Translations under genes and position numbers: made by a program | Notes under the pieces: model-generated | The model's input: the letters and a program-made list of their open reading frames with translations, nothing else | The model's database searches: none | Told to the model about the DNA's origin: nothing | Part shown: positions 33,881 to 43,687 of the stretch, piece after piece | Numbering within the stretch: position 1 is the first letter of the stretch | Layout of the letters: each line of letters begins with the position of its first letter | Assembly: GCA_963773195.1 (NCBI GenBank) | Contig: CAVZAE010000022.1 | Location: 1 to 64,000 of the forward strand | Source: CAIWHR01 sp963773195 | GTDB taxonomy: Bacteria > Pseudomonadota > Gammaproteobacteria > Burkholderiales > Casimicrobiaceae | Length of the DNA: 64,000 nucleotides | Reading direction: 5' to 3'

Positions 33881-34779
33881 ATGAAGACCTCGACCCTCGT
33901 TTTGCTAGCCATCGTCATCGCGCTCGCGGTTCCCGCAGAGGCAGCACCCCGCACCTTCGTCGCGACCTACGGCAGCGACGCGAACCCATGCTCGCGCCCG
34001 CTGCCTTGTCGATCCTATGCGATCGCTCTCGCCGCGACGGATCCTCGCGGCAGAGATTGTCGCGCTCGATTCCGGCGGTTTCGGCACGGTGGCGATCAAC
34101 AAGGCGGTCGCCCTCATTGCGCCGTCCGGGATCCACGCCGGAATTACCGTTCCCACCGGCAACGACGGCATAACGATCGCCGCCGGCGCGACTGACGACG
34201 TCGTCGTCCGCGGGCTCGCCATCAACGGCACGCCCCCCACCTGCTGCAGCGCCGGAATACGGTTTCTGTCGGGCCGCGCTCTCCACGTCGAGAACGTCGT
34301 CGTCAGCGGCATCCCGGGCGGTGGCGCCATCCTGTTCCTTGGCAATGGCGAGCTCTACGTCCGCGATTCCGAGTTCCGGGAGAACCCGACCGGCGTCGGC
34401 GTAGCCGGTACGACCCTCGCGTCGATCGAGCATTCGCGCTTCGACCACAATACCGTGGGCCTGTCAGTCGACGGCGACGCCCGCGCCACCGTTCGCGACA
34501 GCGTGTTCTCGGGCAACACGTTATGGGGCATCCGCGCACACGAGAACTCGGAAGCCTCGATCGACGGCTGCACGATTTTCGGGGAGCAACATCGGCATCG
34601 AAGCCCGAAGCACTATCGCGAGCATGTTCTCGATCGCGCGCGTCACCAATAGCCTCATTGCGAACAACGCGTTGGGAGTCCTGCATATGGGCAACAGCGC
34701 GCTCTTGACCGGCGGCGGCAATTCGCTCGTCGGCAATACGACGGCGGGATCGTTCTCCGGTTCCTACGCGAAGCAGTAG
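33881..34779 (+). pseudogene. second secreted beta-helix protein, two frame changes
   Basis: This is a paralogue of the 20508 gene. It has a signal peptide (TLVLLAIVIALAVPAEAA), a cap RTFVATYGSDANPCSRPLPC and RSYAIALAATDPRG. Near 34053 one extra base changes the frame; the reading goes on as EIVALDSGGFGTVAINKAVA. A second change near 34585, in a run of Gs, leads into SNIGIEARSTIASMFSIARV and ends at the TAG at 34777. Each is a net +1. The three parts align in order with the intact paralogue, so it is either a recent pseudogene or a sequence with two errors. Confidence 0.75.
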
Positions 34780-34907
34780 GCGACTACGTTCGCCCGTTCG
34801 CCGGGCTCGCCGGGCGCGCCGCCGCGGCGCTGGGCGGCGCCCCGGTTCGGCCTCCGCACCCACATCGCAAATCGAGATGCCGTGCTGTCGGCCTTCGAAC
34901 GCGCTCG

Positions 34908-35429
34908 CTATCGCTTCGATCCCCTGCGCGCTCCGCGCTCGGGGCCCCTCTCCGCGGCTCCCGCGTTCCCCCGGCTCGCCGCTCGCGTCGCTACCAGCAT
35001 CTTCCCGTCGGCCTCCGCGACGACCTCGCCGCGCTGGTTGCGGCAGATACCAGCCAATGTCACGACGCCGCCGCCGTGATGCGGCTTCGGCTGCTTCTCC
35101 GCAACGGTCCAGGTCGTCGTCAGCGTGTCGCCCGCGCGCACCGGCGCCTTGAAGCGCGCCGCGTGCTCGAGGTAGGCGATCGCGGTGCCATGGAAATGCA
35201 TGCCGACCGGCGCCCCCATGATCGCGCTCGTGATCACCCCGTGCAGGATCCGGGTGCCAAAGCGCGAGCCCTTCGCGTACTCGTCGTTCACGTGGTGCGG
35301 ATTGAAGTCGCCGATCAGCCCGGCGCCAAGGACGAGATGGGTATCGGTGATGGTGAGCGCGCCCTCGAACGTGTCGCCGAGCGCGACCTCGTCGTACCAT
35401 GCCCCGCTCGCGGCGGTTGCGGCCTTCAA
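34908..35429 (-). CDS. MaoC-like dehydratase
   Basis: This is a hot-dog fold hydratase of 173 residues. The signature AGLIGDFNPHHVNDEYAKGS shows the Asp-x-Asn-x-x-His pattern, followed by GTRILHGVITSAIMGAPVGM and RAGDTLTTTWTVAEKQPKPH. The likely start is TTG 35429, which overlaps the EI24 gene stop (TTGA) and has GGAGGAG seven bases before it; no ATG suits. The last 20 residues are an Arg/Gly-rich tail beyond the usual fold. It is the last gene of the DUF1631-CinA-EI24-MaoC operon. Confidence 0.82.
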   Translation of the reverse strand: MKAATAASGAWYDEVALGDTFEGALTITDTHLVLGAGLIGDFNPHHVNDEYAKGSRFGTRILHGVITSAIMGAPVGMHFHGTAIAYLEHAARFKAPVRAGDTLTTTWTVAEKQPKPHHGGGVVTLAGICRNQRGEVVAEADGKMLVATRAASRGNAGAAERGPERGARRGSKR

Positions 35430-36163
35430 CGGGATTCTCCTCCGAACGCCTTCGCCCGGCGTAGCGCATCGAGCTCGGCCAGGCACAGGCAGGTGAACGC
35501 GAGCCCGGCGTAGAGCGGCGCGATCAGGTTCACGAATGGCGCGAGCGCGAGCGGCGACAGCACGAGCCCGAGCGCGAACAGCCGCCCGCGCGCCGCTCGA
35601 ATGACACCGGCGCGCTCGGGCGCGCTCGCATGCTCGGCGAGCGCGTCGTACCGAAAAAGGCGCTGGTTGAGCCATGCGCTCAATGCGAGCGATGCCGGCA
35701 CACCGACGACTGGGAACAAGAGCAGCGGCAGCGCGGCGAGCTGCAGCGGAATCCAGATCGCGATCGCGACGAGCGCATTGAGCGCGCCGCCGGCGAGCGT
35801 GCCGCCATGCTTCAACTCGAGCGCGGGAAAGAAGCGGGCCGCAGCGACGCTGACGAACACCGGTCCGGCGAAAATCGAGATCGCCGCGAGCGCGAGCACG
35901 CCCGCGGAGAGCGTGGTGAGCACGAAGGCGAGAAAGGCGCCGCCGGCCAGCGCGAAGCCGCCGGGATCCACATCGAGACCGAACGCGGCGAGACCGTGCG
36001 CGATCGCAGCGGCCAGCGCGCGCGTGAGCGGCGCACCGAAGCCGATGACCGCAATCAGCCAGAGTACGAGCGCGCCGCATAGCGGCACGGCCACGAGCAG
36101 CACGACCCTGCGCTCGAACATGAGCGGCAGCGCGCGTGCCAACGCCCGGACGATCTCCTTCAT
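35426..36163 (-). CDS. EI24/CysZ-like membrane protein
   Basis: The 245-residue protein has four to six long hydrophobic helices (VVLLVAVPLCGALVLWLIAV; LAFVLTTLSAGVLALAAISI; AIWIPLQLAALPLLLFPVVG; LGLVLSPLALAPFVNLIAPL). The closing block APLYAGLAFTCLCLAELD is typical of the EI24 family that includes the sulfate permease CysZ. The substrate is not known. ATG 36163 overlaps the previous stop (ATGA). Confidence 0.8.
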   Translation of the reverse strand: MKEIVRALARALPLMFERRVVLLVAVPLCGALVLWLIAVIGFGAPLTRALAAAIAHGLAAFGLDVDPGGFALAGGAFLAFVLTTLSAGVLALAAISIFAGPVFVSVAAARFFPALELKHGGTLAGGALNALVAIAIWIPLQLAALPLLLFPVVGVPASLALSAWLNQRLFRYDALAEHASAPERAGVIRAARGRLFALGLVLSPLALAPFVNLIAPLYAGLAFTCLCLAELDALRRAKAFGGESR

Positions 36164-36941
36164 CGGCGGGCGCCTCCGTCCGCGGGTGACGCGAGCGGCT
36201 CCCAGCGGAACCCTCCCGCCTCGACGCCCGCGATCAGGTGGGCGAGCGCCGCGTCCACTTCACGCGGGTCGCCGCGGACGCCGAGCTCGAGTCGGCGGCT
36301 GCCATCCGCGATGAATGACGGCAGGCTGAAGAGCTTCACCGCCCGGAAGCGCGCGACGTTCTCGTCCATGACCGGCAGGAGCTGGCTCTCCCCCGCGCCG
36401 TAGACAATGATCGCGCGCTCGGCCGACGGCGTAGGAGCCAGTGATGCATAGCGCGCCGCGATGACCCAGTCGAGCATCGGCCACGCCATCTGCGGAAAGC
36501 CCGGAAAGAAGTGGTGATCGGCGAGCGAGAAGGAGGCGATGCGATTGACGGGATTCGGAATGATCGCGCTGCCCTCGGGAAAGTCGGCCATCAGCACGCG
36601 ATGGGGGTACGCGTCCGCGCCGAACCGCGCCTCGATCTCGGCCAGCGCCTCGGGATGACGCACCAGGGGCACGCCGCGCGCCGCGGCCGCCGCCTGGCGC
36701 GTGTGATCGTCGGGCGTCGCGCCGACGCCCCCGAAGGCGAACACGATGTCGCCGCGGTCGAACGATTCGCGCGAGCACCGCGGTGAGCCGCGCGCGATCG
36801 TCCCCTTCGTAGCGGGCCCACACGAGCGCGAGCCCGCGCGCGCCGAGGGTCGCGATGACGTGCGGCGAGATGCCGGTCCGCGCGCTTGCCGGACAGGATC
36901 TCGTCGCCGATGATCAGTGCGCCGATCGGGCGAGGCGCCAC
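36160..36941 (-). CDS. molybdopterin-binding (CinA N-terminal-like) protein, two frameshifts
   Basis: The start GTG 36941 gives APRPIGALIIGDEILSGKRA, the N-terminus of the MoCF_biosynth/CinA-like family. Near 36868 an extra base changes the frame to PHVIATLGARGLALVWARYE. Near 36775 a second one changes it to FDRGDIVFAFGGVGATPDDH, which then runs intact to the stop at 36160. The core FAFGGVGATPDDHTRQAAAA is the ligand-binding motif of this fold. It is about 255 residues when joined. Both changes are net +1. It follows the DUF1631 gene, which is broken in the same way, so local sequence errors are likely. Confidence 0.78.
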
Positions 36942-36990
36942 GTCGTTCGATTCCGGTGCGCGCCGCCGCGCGCGCGAAAGGTCGGGCCCG

Positions 36991-39484
36991 TCAATCGGCG
37001 ATCGCTTCCTGCGGGAACTGGGTGTCGAGCTGTTGCATCATCGAGCCGAACGCGCGGTCGATCAGCGGCTCGGCCTCGACCAGGCGCGCACTGTCCGAGC
37101 GGAAGCGCGTCGCGAGCTCTTCGGCGGTCATCGACAACGCCTTCTGGCCCTGCCGGTTGGTGAAGAGGTAGGTGCCGCGCAGCGGGCTGATCCACGCAAG
37201 CTTCGCGAACGCGAGCTGCCCGTCCTCGGACTCGAACTCGATCCACATGCCGCGCTCCAGGCTCTGCGCGATCTCGAGGAACTGGTCCTCGATGAGCTCG
37301 GCCTCCGGCTCGGGCGGCGCCGGCGCGGCCTGCTCCATCGCGGCGGCGAGCTGCTCCGCCTTCGCGGCGGCGGCGTCGTCGCCCGCGGCCTTCGCGATGA
37401 CGGCCTCCGCCTTCGCCTGCTCGGCGACCGCGACGGTCGGCAGCGCCACGGTCGCGAGCGCGGGCTTGACTGCCGCGGCGTGCGCCTCGACCAGGTTCGT
37501 CATGAACCGCTCGCGCTGGTCGGCCGGCCAGGCGGACCTCGTGCATGCCCGCCGACATCCGCTTCAACAGCGACGGCAGCAGCGCGACCAGGTGCCGGCG
37601 GTCTTCGTTCGTGCTTCTTGGGCTGAACGCTCCACACCAGGTCCTCGAGCGTCGCGACGGCTTGCGACCAGGCCTCGCTCTCCTCGCCGTGCTGGAGGTA
37701 CACGCGCTCGAGCGCGCCGTGCCACTGCGTGCGCAGGAACGTCGCGAGGAAGTTGGGCACCGGGTACTGCTTCGATGCGCCGCTCGATCTCGGCCTTCGC
37801 GACGCCGGTCGCGATCGTCCGCCGGTCGTTCTGGTTGATCTCTTCGGCCGTCGACTGGATGTTCGCCTCGGCGGCCTTTTCTTCCTCGGCCAGGTACCGC
37901 TCGAGGTCGTCGCGCAGCTCGTCGAAGATCGCGAGGTTGTCGGTGAAGCCATCGAGGATCTTGTGGACGATCTCGTCGATCTTCTTGTAGAGCGGATCTT
38001 CCTGGCCCATCGCGGGCGACCAGCCGAGCCCCGCCTGCGCGAGCGCGTTGATGAGCAATCGCGCCGGGTGCGACTTCTTGGCGAAGAACGCGCCGTCGAG
38101 CATCGCCGCCTTGAGCACCGGGATTTGCAGGCGTGCCAGCAGCGCTTTGATGCCGTCGGGCAGATCGCGGGTCTCGAAGACGAAGTCGAACAGCATCGCG
38201 ACCAGCTCGATCGTCATCGACTCGAGCTGGTTCGCCTTGCTTGCCGAGCGGCGACTCCTGCAGGTCGCGCAGCACGTTGTGCGTGCCCTGCGGAATGCCC
38301 GAGAACTGGACGAAAGTGCCGCCGCCCAGATCGAATCCGGTCTCGCCCGCCTGCAGCCGCGCGAGCCCTTCGCCGAGCGCCGGCGTCGCGATGATCGGCG
38401 CACCCGGCACGTAGCCCGACGGCGTCGGCGGCAGTGGCCCGGACGGGATGTAGCGCATGCCGCTCGCCGACGCGGTGCCCATGTCGATCTGCGGGAACTC
38501 GCCGGCGCCGGTGGCACCGTCGAACATGCCGGGGGCAGCGGACGGCGGCATGCCCATCGGTGGACCGCCCATCATGTCCATCGGCGCGCCGAATCCGCCG
38601 GCGGGCGGTTCGAAGCCGGCCATCGGCGGGAACGCGGGACGCGCCGGGATCGCCTGGCCCGCGAACATGCGGCGGAAGAGCGCCATCACGTCCACTTCGG
38701 CGGCGGGCGCACCCTCATGGGCCATCATCGGCAGCGGCGGCATGGCGGGCGCGGCCTGAGGTGGAGGTTGCATACCGCGCGCGCGGTCCGCGGGGCTGCC
38801 GCGGTTGACGATCGACGAGCGACCGGCGGGAATGATGCGCAGCCCGGCGAGATGCTTGTTCAGGTCGGCATAGATGATGCCGATATCGGAGAGCGAGGTC
38901 TGGTTCAGCTCCTTCAGCACGGCCGACTTCATCCGCTCCTCGGACCTCACCGTCTTCAGCGCCTCGGCGAACGACGTCACGATCGTCGCCGGTGCGAGCG
39001 GATTCTGTACCGTCTCGAGGTCGGGGCGGCCCAGCAGGTGGCCGAGCCCGCGATTCAGCGTCTGCAGCTCGTCGTAGCAGGCGTTCTCGATGACGCGCGT
39101 GATGTTGCCGAGGATGACGGACTCGTCCATCACTGACGTATCGACCAGCGTGAGGTTGTCCGCGGCCACCTTGGAGAAGTCGGCCTTCGTCGCCTCCTTG
39201 CCGGCGATGCTGTCGTTCACGTGCGTGCGCAGGCTTTTCTCGAACGCGGCGAGCAGCGAGGGCCGCTCCGCCTTGAGCTCGAGGCGCGCGTCGAGCAGCA
39301 TGCTCTGCTCTTCGCGCACGTCGGTCCGGCCGGCGCGGTCCATCAGCATGTCGCCGACCTTGTCGAGCAGCGCCGTGAACGTGAGCAGCAGGCGATGAAT
39401 CGCGAGATCCCGGCAGTCGGCCAGGATCTTCGACATTTCGCGCGACACGGGCCGGCGGCCGGTCGGGGTGGTCGGTGCGTTCAT
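36991..39484 (-). pseudogene. DUF1631 family protein, four frame changes
   Basis: From ATG 39484 the frame is open for about 415 residues (DCRDLAIHRLLLTFTALLDK; HVNDSIAGKEATKADFSKVA; a Pro/Met-rich linker at 240-350). Frame changes then occur near 38240, 37770, 37610 and 37520. The continuing parts (QLESMTIELVAMLFDFVFET; KKIDEIVHKILDGFTDNLAI; NFLATFLRTQWHGALERVYL; LFTNRQGQKALSMTAEELAT) belong to one DUF1631 protein of about 830 residues ending at 36991. The role of the family is unknown; it is widespread in proteobacteria. The 5' half being clean and the 3' half broken suggests a local run of low-quality sequence. Confidence 0.75.
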
Positions 39485-39656
39485 CCTTATGGGCAGCTTG
39501 TACACTACCGCGCCCCGGTTCGGAACGCGGTCCTCCCGGCGGACTTCGCCCTCCGGCCCCAAACCTAGAAACTGCCGGACGAAATTCCGCTAAGTTACTG
39601 TAGCACGGGCCTATTCGGCTTGCCAAACGAACGTAGACCCGCGACCGCGGCCCGCG

Positions 39657-42600
39657 TCAGCGATCGAGGTCGGCAAAGGCTCGCTCGAGACGCTTGAACG
39701 ATACCGGAAACGGCGTCTTGAGCTCTTGCGCGAACAGCGACACGCCGAGCTCCTCGAGCAGCCAGCGCAGCGCTTCGAGCCGCGGCTCGGGCGGCCCGTC
39801 GCGCCGCTGCCGTGCCACGCGCTCGTCGTAGCGCCGCCACATTTCAGCGACGGCCGCGGCATGCTTCGCATCGCGCGTCGGGTTCTCGAGCGCCTTGGCG
39901 ATCCGCCGGTCCAGCGCCGTCAGGTAACGCGGCAGGTGACCGAGCTGCGCCCACGGCGTCGCACGGAGGAAACCGGAGTGGACGAGCGCGTCGCGCCGCG
40001 CGCGGACGAACGCGGCGAGCCGGGCGTGCGCCGGAGGGAGCGCCGCGATCCGCTGCGACAGCGCCGCGTGCGCCGCGGCGATCTCCTGGAGCAGCCGGAA
40101 CGCGCCTTCGGCGACGGCGGGCAACCGCGTACGCGCGCGCTTCACTTGCGCAGCGAACGCCGACTCCGTGCGCGGCAATGGATCATCGCCGACAAACGCA
40201 CGATCGCGGATGGCGGCGAGCACATCGGCCAACAGCGCATCCGTCGGAATCGTCGTGCGCAGCAGGAGCGCGGGCTGCGTGAACGCGGGACCCGGCTTTT
40301 CGTAGCGACCGAGCGCATCGCGCAGTGCGAAGCCGATCAGCCGGACGACACCGGCGCGCGTCGACGCCTCGGCTGCTGCACGCGTGTCGAGCAGCGCAAC
40401 CGACACCGAGTCTTCGTCGTCGACGAGCGCCGGGTAGCCGGTGATCCGCTGGCTGCCGCGCTCGCGCGTCAGCGTCTCGGGCAGGTCGCCCAGCTCCCAC
40501 CGCTTGAGCCCGCGTCGCTCGACGGCGGGACCTGCCTGCGCGAAGGAGAGCTGCGCCGCCTCGCCCAGCTGCGTCCGCAGCGCCGCGAGATCGCGCCCGC
40601 TCGCCAGTTCCTGGCCCGCGGCGTCGACGACACGCACCTGCACGGTCAAATGGGGGGGCGCGTCGACGCCCTCCCACACGTCGGACGGCAGCGGTTCGCG
40701 TAACCGCGTCGCGAGCCACGCGCGGAGTGCGTCGGGAAGCGCGGCCGCGACCGGCGCACTCGCCTCGAGAAACGCGGTGACGGTCTCGGACAGCGGCATG
40801 AGTCGTGTCCGCACACCCTTGGGCAGTGCACGCAGCAGATGCTGGACCTTCTCGCGGATCATGCCCGGCACGAGCCACGAGAGACGTCCCGCGTCGACCT
40901 GGTTGAGCAACGCGAGCGGCACCGTGAGCGTAAGGCCGTCCTGCGGCTGTCCGGGCGCGAAACGATACTTGAGCGGCAGCGTCGTGCCGGCCATCGCGAT
41001 CGTTTCGGGAAACAGGTCCTCCGTCACATGAGCGGCGGCGTGCCGCATCAGGAACTCGCGCGTGAGGAAGAGCTTGCGCGGCTCCGCGCGCTCCGCCTCT
41101 TCCCGCCAGCGCTCGAACGATGCGAGCGAGTGGATTCCGGCGGACAGCCGCTCGTCGTAGAAGCGCGCGATGACGGCATCGTCGACGAGCACGTCCTGCC
41201 GGCGCGCCTTGTGCTCGAGCTCGGCAACCTCGGCGATGAGCCGGCGGTTGTGGGCGAGAAACACACCGCGCGTCGTGAGCGCGCCCGGCACGAGCGCGTC
41301 GCGGATGAACACCTCGCGGGCGGCCGCCGGATCGACGCGCCCGAACGATACACGGCGTCGCGGCACGAGCGTGAGGCCGTAGAGCGACACGCGCTCGCTC
41401 GCGACGACTTCGCCGCGCTCGACGTCCCAGCGGGGCTCGAAATAGTCGCGCGTGACCCGCTCGCCCGCGATCTTCTCGATCCAGTCGGCATCGATCTGCG
41501 CCGCGCAACGCGCGTAGAGGCGCGACGTCTGCACGAGCTCCGCGGCGAGCACCCACTTGGGCGCCTTTTTCGCGAGACCGGAGCCGGGATGGACGTAGAA
41601 GCGCGTCCCCCGGGCGCCCTGGTAGCCGTCGCCGTCGGTGTCCCGGGTCCCGATGTTGCCCAAGAGACCGGCGAGCAGCGCCTCGTGGATCGCGCGATAT
41701 CGAGCCGGGTCGATCGTCGCCGCAAGCTTTGGGTTCCATTTCCAGCCGAGCTCGGTGAGCTCGCTCGCGAGCTGGGCGTGGACGTCGCGCCACTCGGTGA
41801 GGCGCAGCCACGACACGAACTGCGCGCGACAGGCATCGACCAGCTTCCGGTGGGGCATTCGCTCCGCCAGCCGGTCCGCGAAGAAATCCCACAGGGCGAG
41901 GAACGACAGAAAATCGGAGCGCTCGTCGCGAAAGAGGCGGTGCGCCTCGTCGGCCGCCTGCTGCTTCGCGAGCGGGCGGTCGCGCGGATCGGGAACGCTC
42001 AACGCCGCCGCGATCACGAGCACCTCGGGCACGCAGCCGGCGTCCCGCGCGGCGACGATCATGCGCCCGACTCGCGGGTCGACCGGCAACTGCGCGAGCT
42101 CGCGCCCGCGGGGCGTCAGCACGCGGTCGGCATCGACCGCTCCCAGCTCCTGCAAAAGCTGGAAGCCGTCGGCAATCGCGCGCGGCGACGGCGGCTCGAC
42201 GAATGGAAAGCGATCGACCGCCGTCAGCCCGAGCGCCGCCATCCGGAGGATCACGGCCGCAAGCGAGCTGCGCAGGATCTCGGGATCGGTGTACGCCGGC
42301 CGCGAGGCGAAGTCGGCTTCGTCGTACAGCCGCACGCAGGTGCCGGCGGCGACGCGGCCGGAGCGTCCGGCGCGCTGCGTCGCAGCGGCCTGCGAGATCT
42401 TCTCGACCTGGAGCAGCGTCGTCTTGTTGCGCAGCGAATAGCGCTTGACGCGCGCGAGCCCCGAATCGATCACGTAGCGGATGCCGGGCACCGTCAGCGA
42501 CGTCTCCGCAACGTTCGTCGCAAGCACGATGCGGCGCCCGCGCGACGGCGCGAACACCCGCTGCTGCTCGGCGACGGTCAGCCGCGCGTAGAGTGGCAGG

Positions 42601-43592
42601 ATCTCGACGACGTTCGCGTACGTCCGGCGGGCGAGGCCTTTCGCGAGGCGTTGCGCGGTCTCGCGGATCTCGCGCTCGCCCGGCAGGAACGCGAGGATAT
42701 CGCCGGGGCCTTCGCGCCACAGGTCCTCGGCGGCGGCGACGACCGCGTCCTCGAGCTCCTCCTCGTCGTCGGCCTCCTCGCCGGCGGTGGCGAGCGGTCG
42801 ATACCGGACCTCGACCGGAAACACGCGGCCCGACACCTCGATCACCGGCGCGGGCGCATCGCCGTTCGCGAAGTGGCGCGCGAAGCGCTCGGCGTCGAGC
42901 GTCGCCGAGGTGACGATCAGCTTGAGGTCGCGCCGCCGCGGGAGGAGCTCCTTGAGATAGCCCAGCAGGAAGTCGATGTTGAGGCTGCGCTCGTGCGCTT
43001 CGTCGACGATGATCGTGTCGTATGCGGCGAGCAGCGGGTCGCCCATCGTTTCCGCGAGCAGGATCCCGTCGGTCATCAGCTTGATGAACGCGTCGGGTTT
43101 CGTGTGGTCGGCGAAACGGACCTTGTAGCCGACGGCTTCGCCCGGCGGCGTGCCGAGCTCGTGCGCGATCCGTGCCGCGACCGCGCGCGCGGCGATGCGC
43201 CGTGGCTGCGTGTGGCCGATCAGCCCGCGCTCGCCGCGCCCGAGCGCAAGGCATATCTTCGGCAGCTGCGTCGTCTTGCCGGAACCGGTTTCGCCGCAGA
43301 CGATCACCACGGGGTTTGCCGCGATGGCCGCGGCGATTTCGTCGGCGCGCTGCGCGACCGGAAGCTCGGGAGGGTAGGCGATCGCCGGCCGCCGCGCCGC
43401 GCGCGCCCGGCGGCGCGCGATCGAGCGCGCGACAGCCGCCGTGATCCGGTCCCACTCGGCGCCGACGCCGCGGTCCGCGCCGCGCCCGCTCGATGCGGCG
43501 CGCGAGCTCTGCCGCATCCGCCGCCATCGCTCGGGGAGGCGTGCGCGAGTGAGCGGCGGGATCGGCTGGGCGTTGCGGCCATGCGGGGGCAC
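39657..43592 (-). CDS. hrpA: ATP-dependent RNA helicase HrpA
   Basis: This is a DEAH-box RNA helicase of 1311 residues, the usual HrpA size. Walker A is GETGSGKT (100-107) and DEAH is at 197-200, followed by SAT (LKLIVTSATLDAERFARHF) and the motif VI region (QRAGRSGRVAAGTCVRLYDE). HA2, OB-fold and the long HrpA C-terminal DUF3418 region follow, without interruption. It is thought to act in mRNA processing and rescue of collided ribosomes. It is divergent from the peptide-binding protein with a spacer of 95 bases. Confidence 0.96.
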   Translation of the reverse strand: MPPHGRNAQPIPPLTRARLPERWRRMRQSSRAASSGRGADRGVGAEWDRITAAVARSIARRRARAARRPAIAYPPELPVAQRADEIAAAIAANPVVIVCGETGSGKTTQLPKICLALGRGERGLIGHTQPRRIAARAVAARIAHELGTPPGEAVGYKVRFADHTKPDAFIKLMTDGILLAETMGDPLLAAYDTIIVDEAHERSLNIDFLLGYLKELLPRRRDLKLIVTSATLDAERFARHFANGDAPAPVIEVSGRVFPVEVRYRPLATAGEEADDEEELEDAVVAAAEDLWREGPGDILAFLPGEREIRETAQRLAKGLARRTYANVVEILPLYARLTVAEQQRVFAPSRGRRIVLATNVAETSLTVPGIRYVIDSGLARVKRYSLRNKTTLLQVEKISQAAATQRAGRSGRVAAGTCVRLYDEADFASRPAYTDPEILRSSLAAVILRMAALGLTAVDRFPFVEPPSPRAIADGFQLLQELGAVDADRVLTPRGRELAQLPVDPRVGRMIVAARDAGCVPEVLVIAAALSVPDPRDRPLAKQQAADEAHRLFRDERSDFLSFLALWDFFADRLAERMPHRKLVDACRAQFVSWLRLTEWRDVHAQLASELTELGWKWNPKLAATIDPARYRAIHEALLAGLLGNIGTRDTDGDGYQGARGTRFYVHPGSGLAKKAPKWVLAAELVQTSRLYARCAAQIDADWIEKIAGERVTRDYFEPRWDVERGEVVASERVSLYGLTLVPRRRVSFGRVDPAAAREVFIRDALVPGALTTRGVFLAHNRRLIAEVAELEHKARRQDVLVDDAVIARFYDERLSAGIHSLASFERWREEAERAEPRKLFLTREFLMRHAAAHVTEDLFPETIAMAGTTLPLKYRFAPGQPQDGLTLTVPLALLNQVDAGRLSWLVPGMIREKVQHLLRALPKGVRTRLMPLSETVTAFLEASAPVAAALPDALRAWLATRLREPLPSDVWEGVDAPPHLTVQVRVVDAAGQELASGRDLAALRTQLGEAAQLSFAQAGPAVERRGLKRWELGDLPETLTRERGSQRITGYPALVDDEDSVSVALLDTRAAAEASTRAGVVRLIGFALRDALGRYEKPGPAFTQPALLLRTTIPTDALLADVLAAIRDRAFVGDDPLPRTESAFAAQVKRARTRLPAVAEGAFRLLQEIAAAHAALSQRIAALPPAHARLAAFVRARRDALVHSGFLRATPWAQLGHLPRYLTALDRRIAKALENPTRDAKHAAAVAEMWRRYDERVARQRRDGPPEPRLEALRWLLEELGVSLFAQELKTPFPVSFKRLERAFADLDR

Positions 43593-43687
43593 GGATTCTA
43601 CCGCGTGGGTCCGCGGCGAGCGTTATGATCGCGGCCATTGGCCAAGGGCGCCGTCAGGGAGACCGCCCGTCACTCGTGCGAGGAGCC

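Noticed and set aside
40839..43628. 929-codon open frame on the plus strand
   Set aside because: It is exactly antisense to hrpA, Arg/Glu/His-rich, and has no domain or ribosome site. It is a GC-rich shadow frame.
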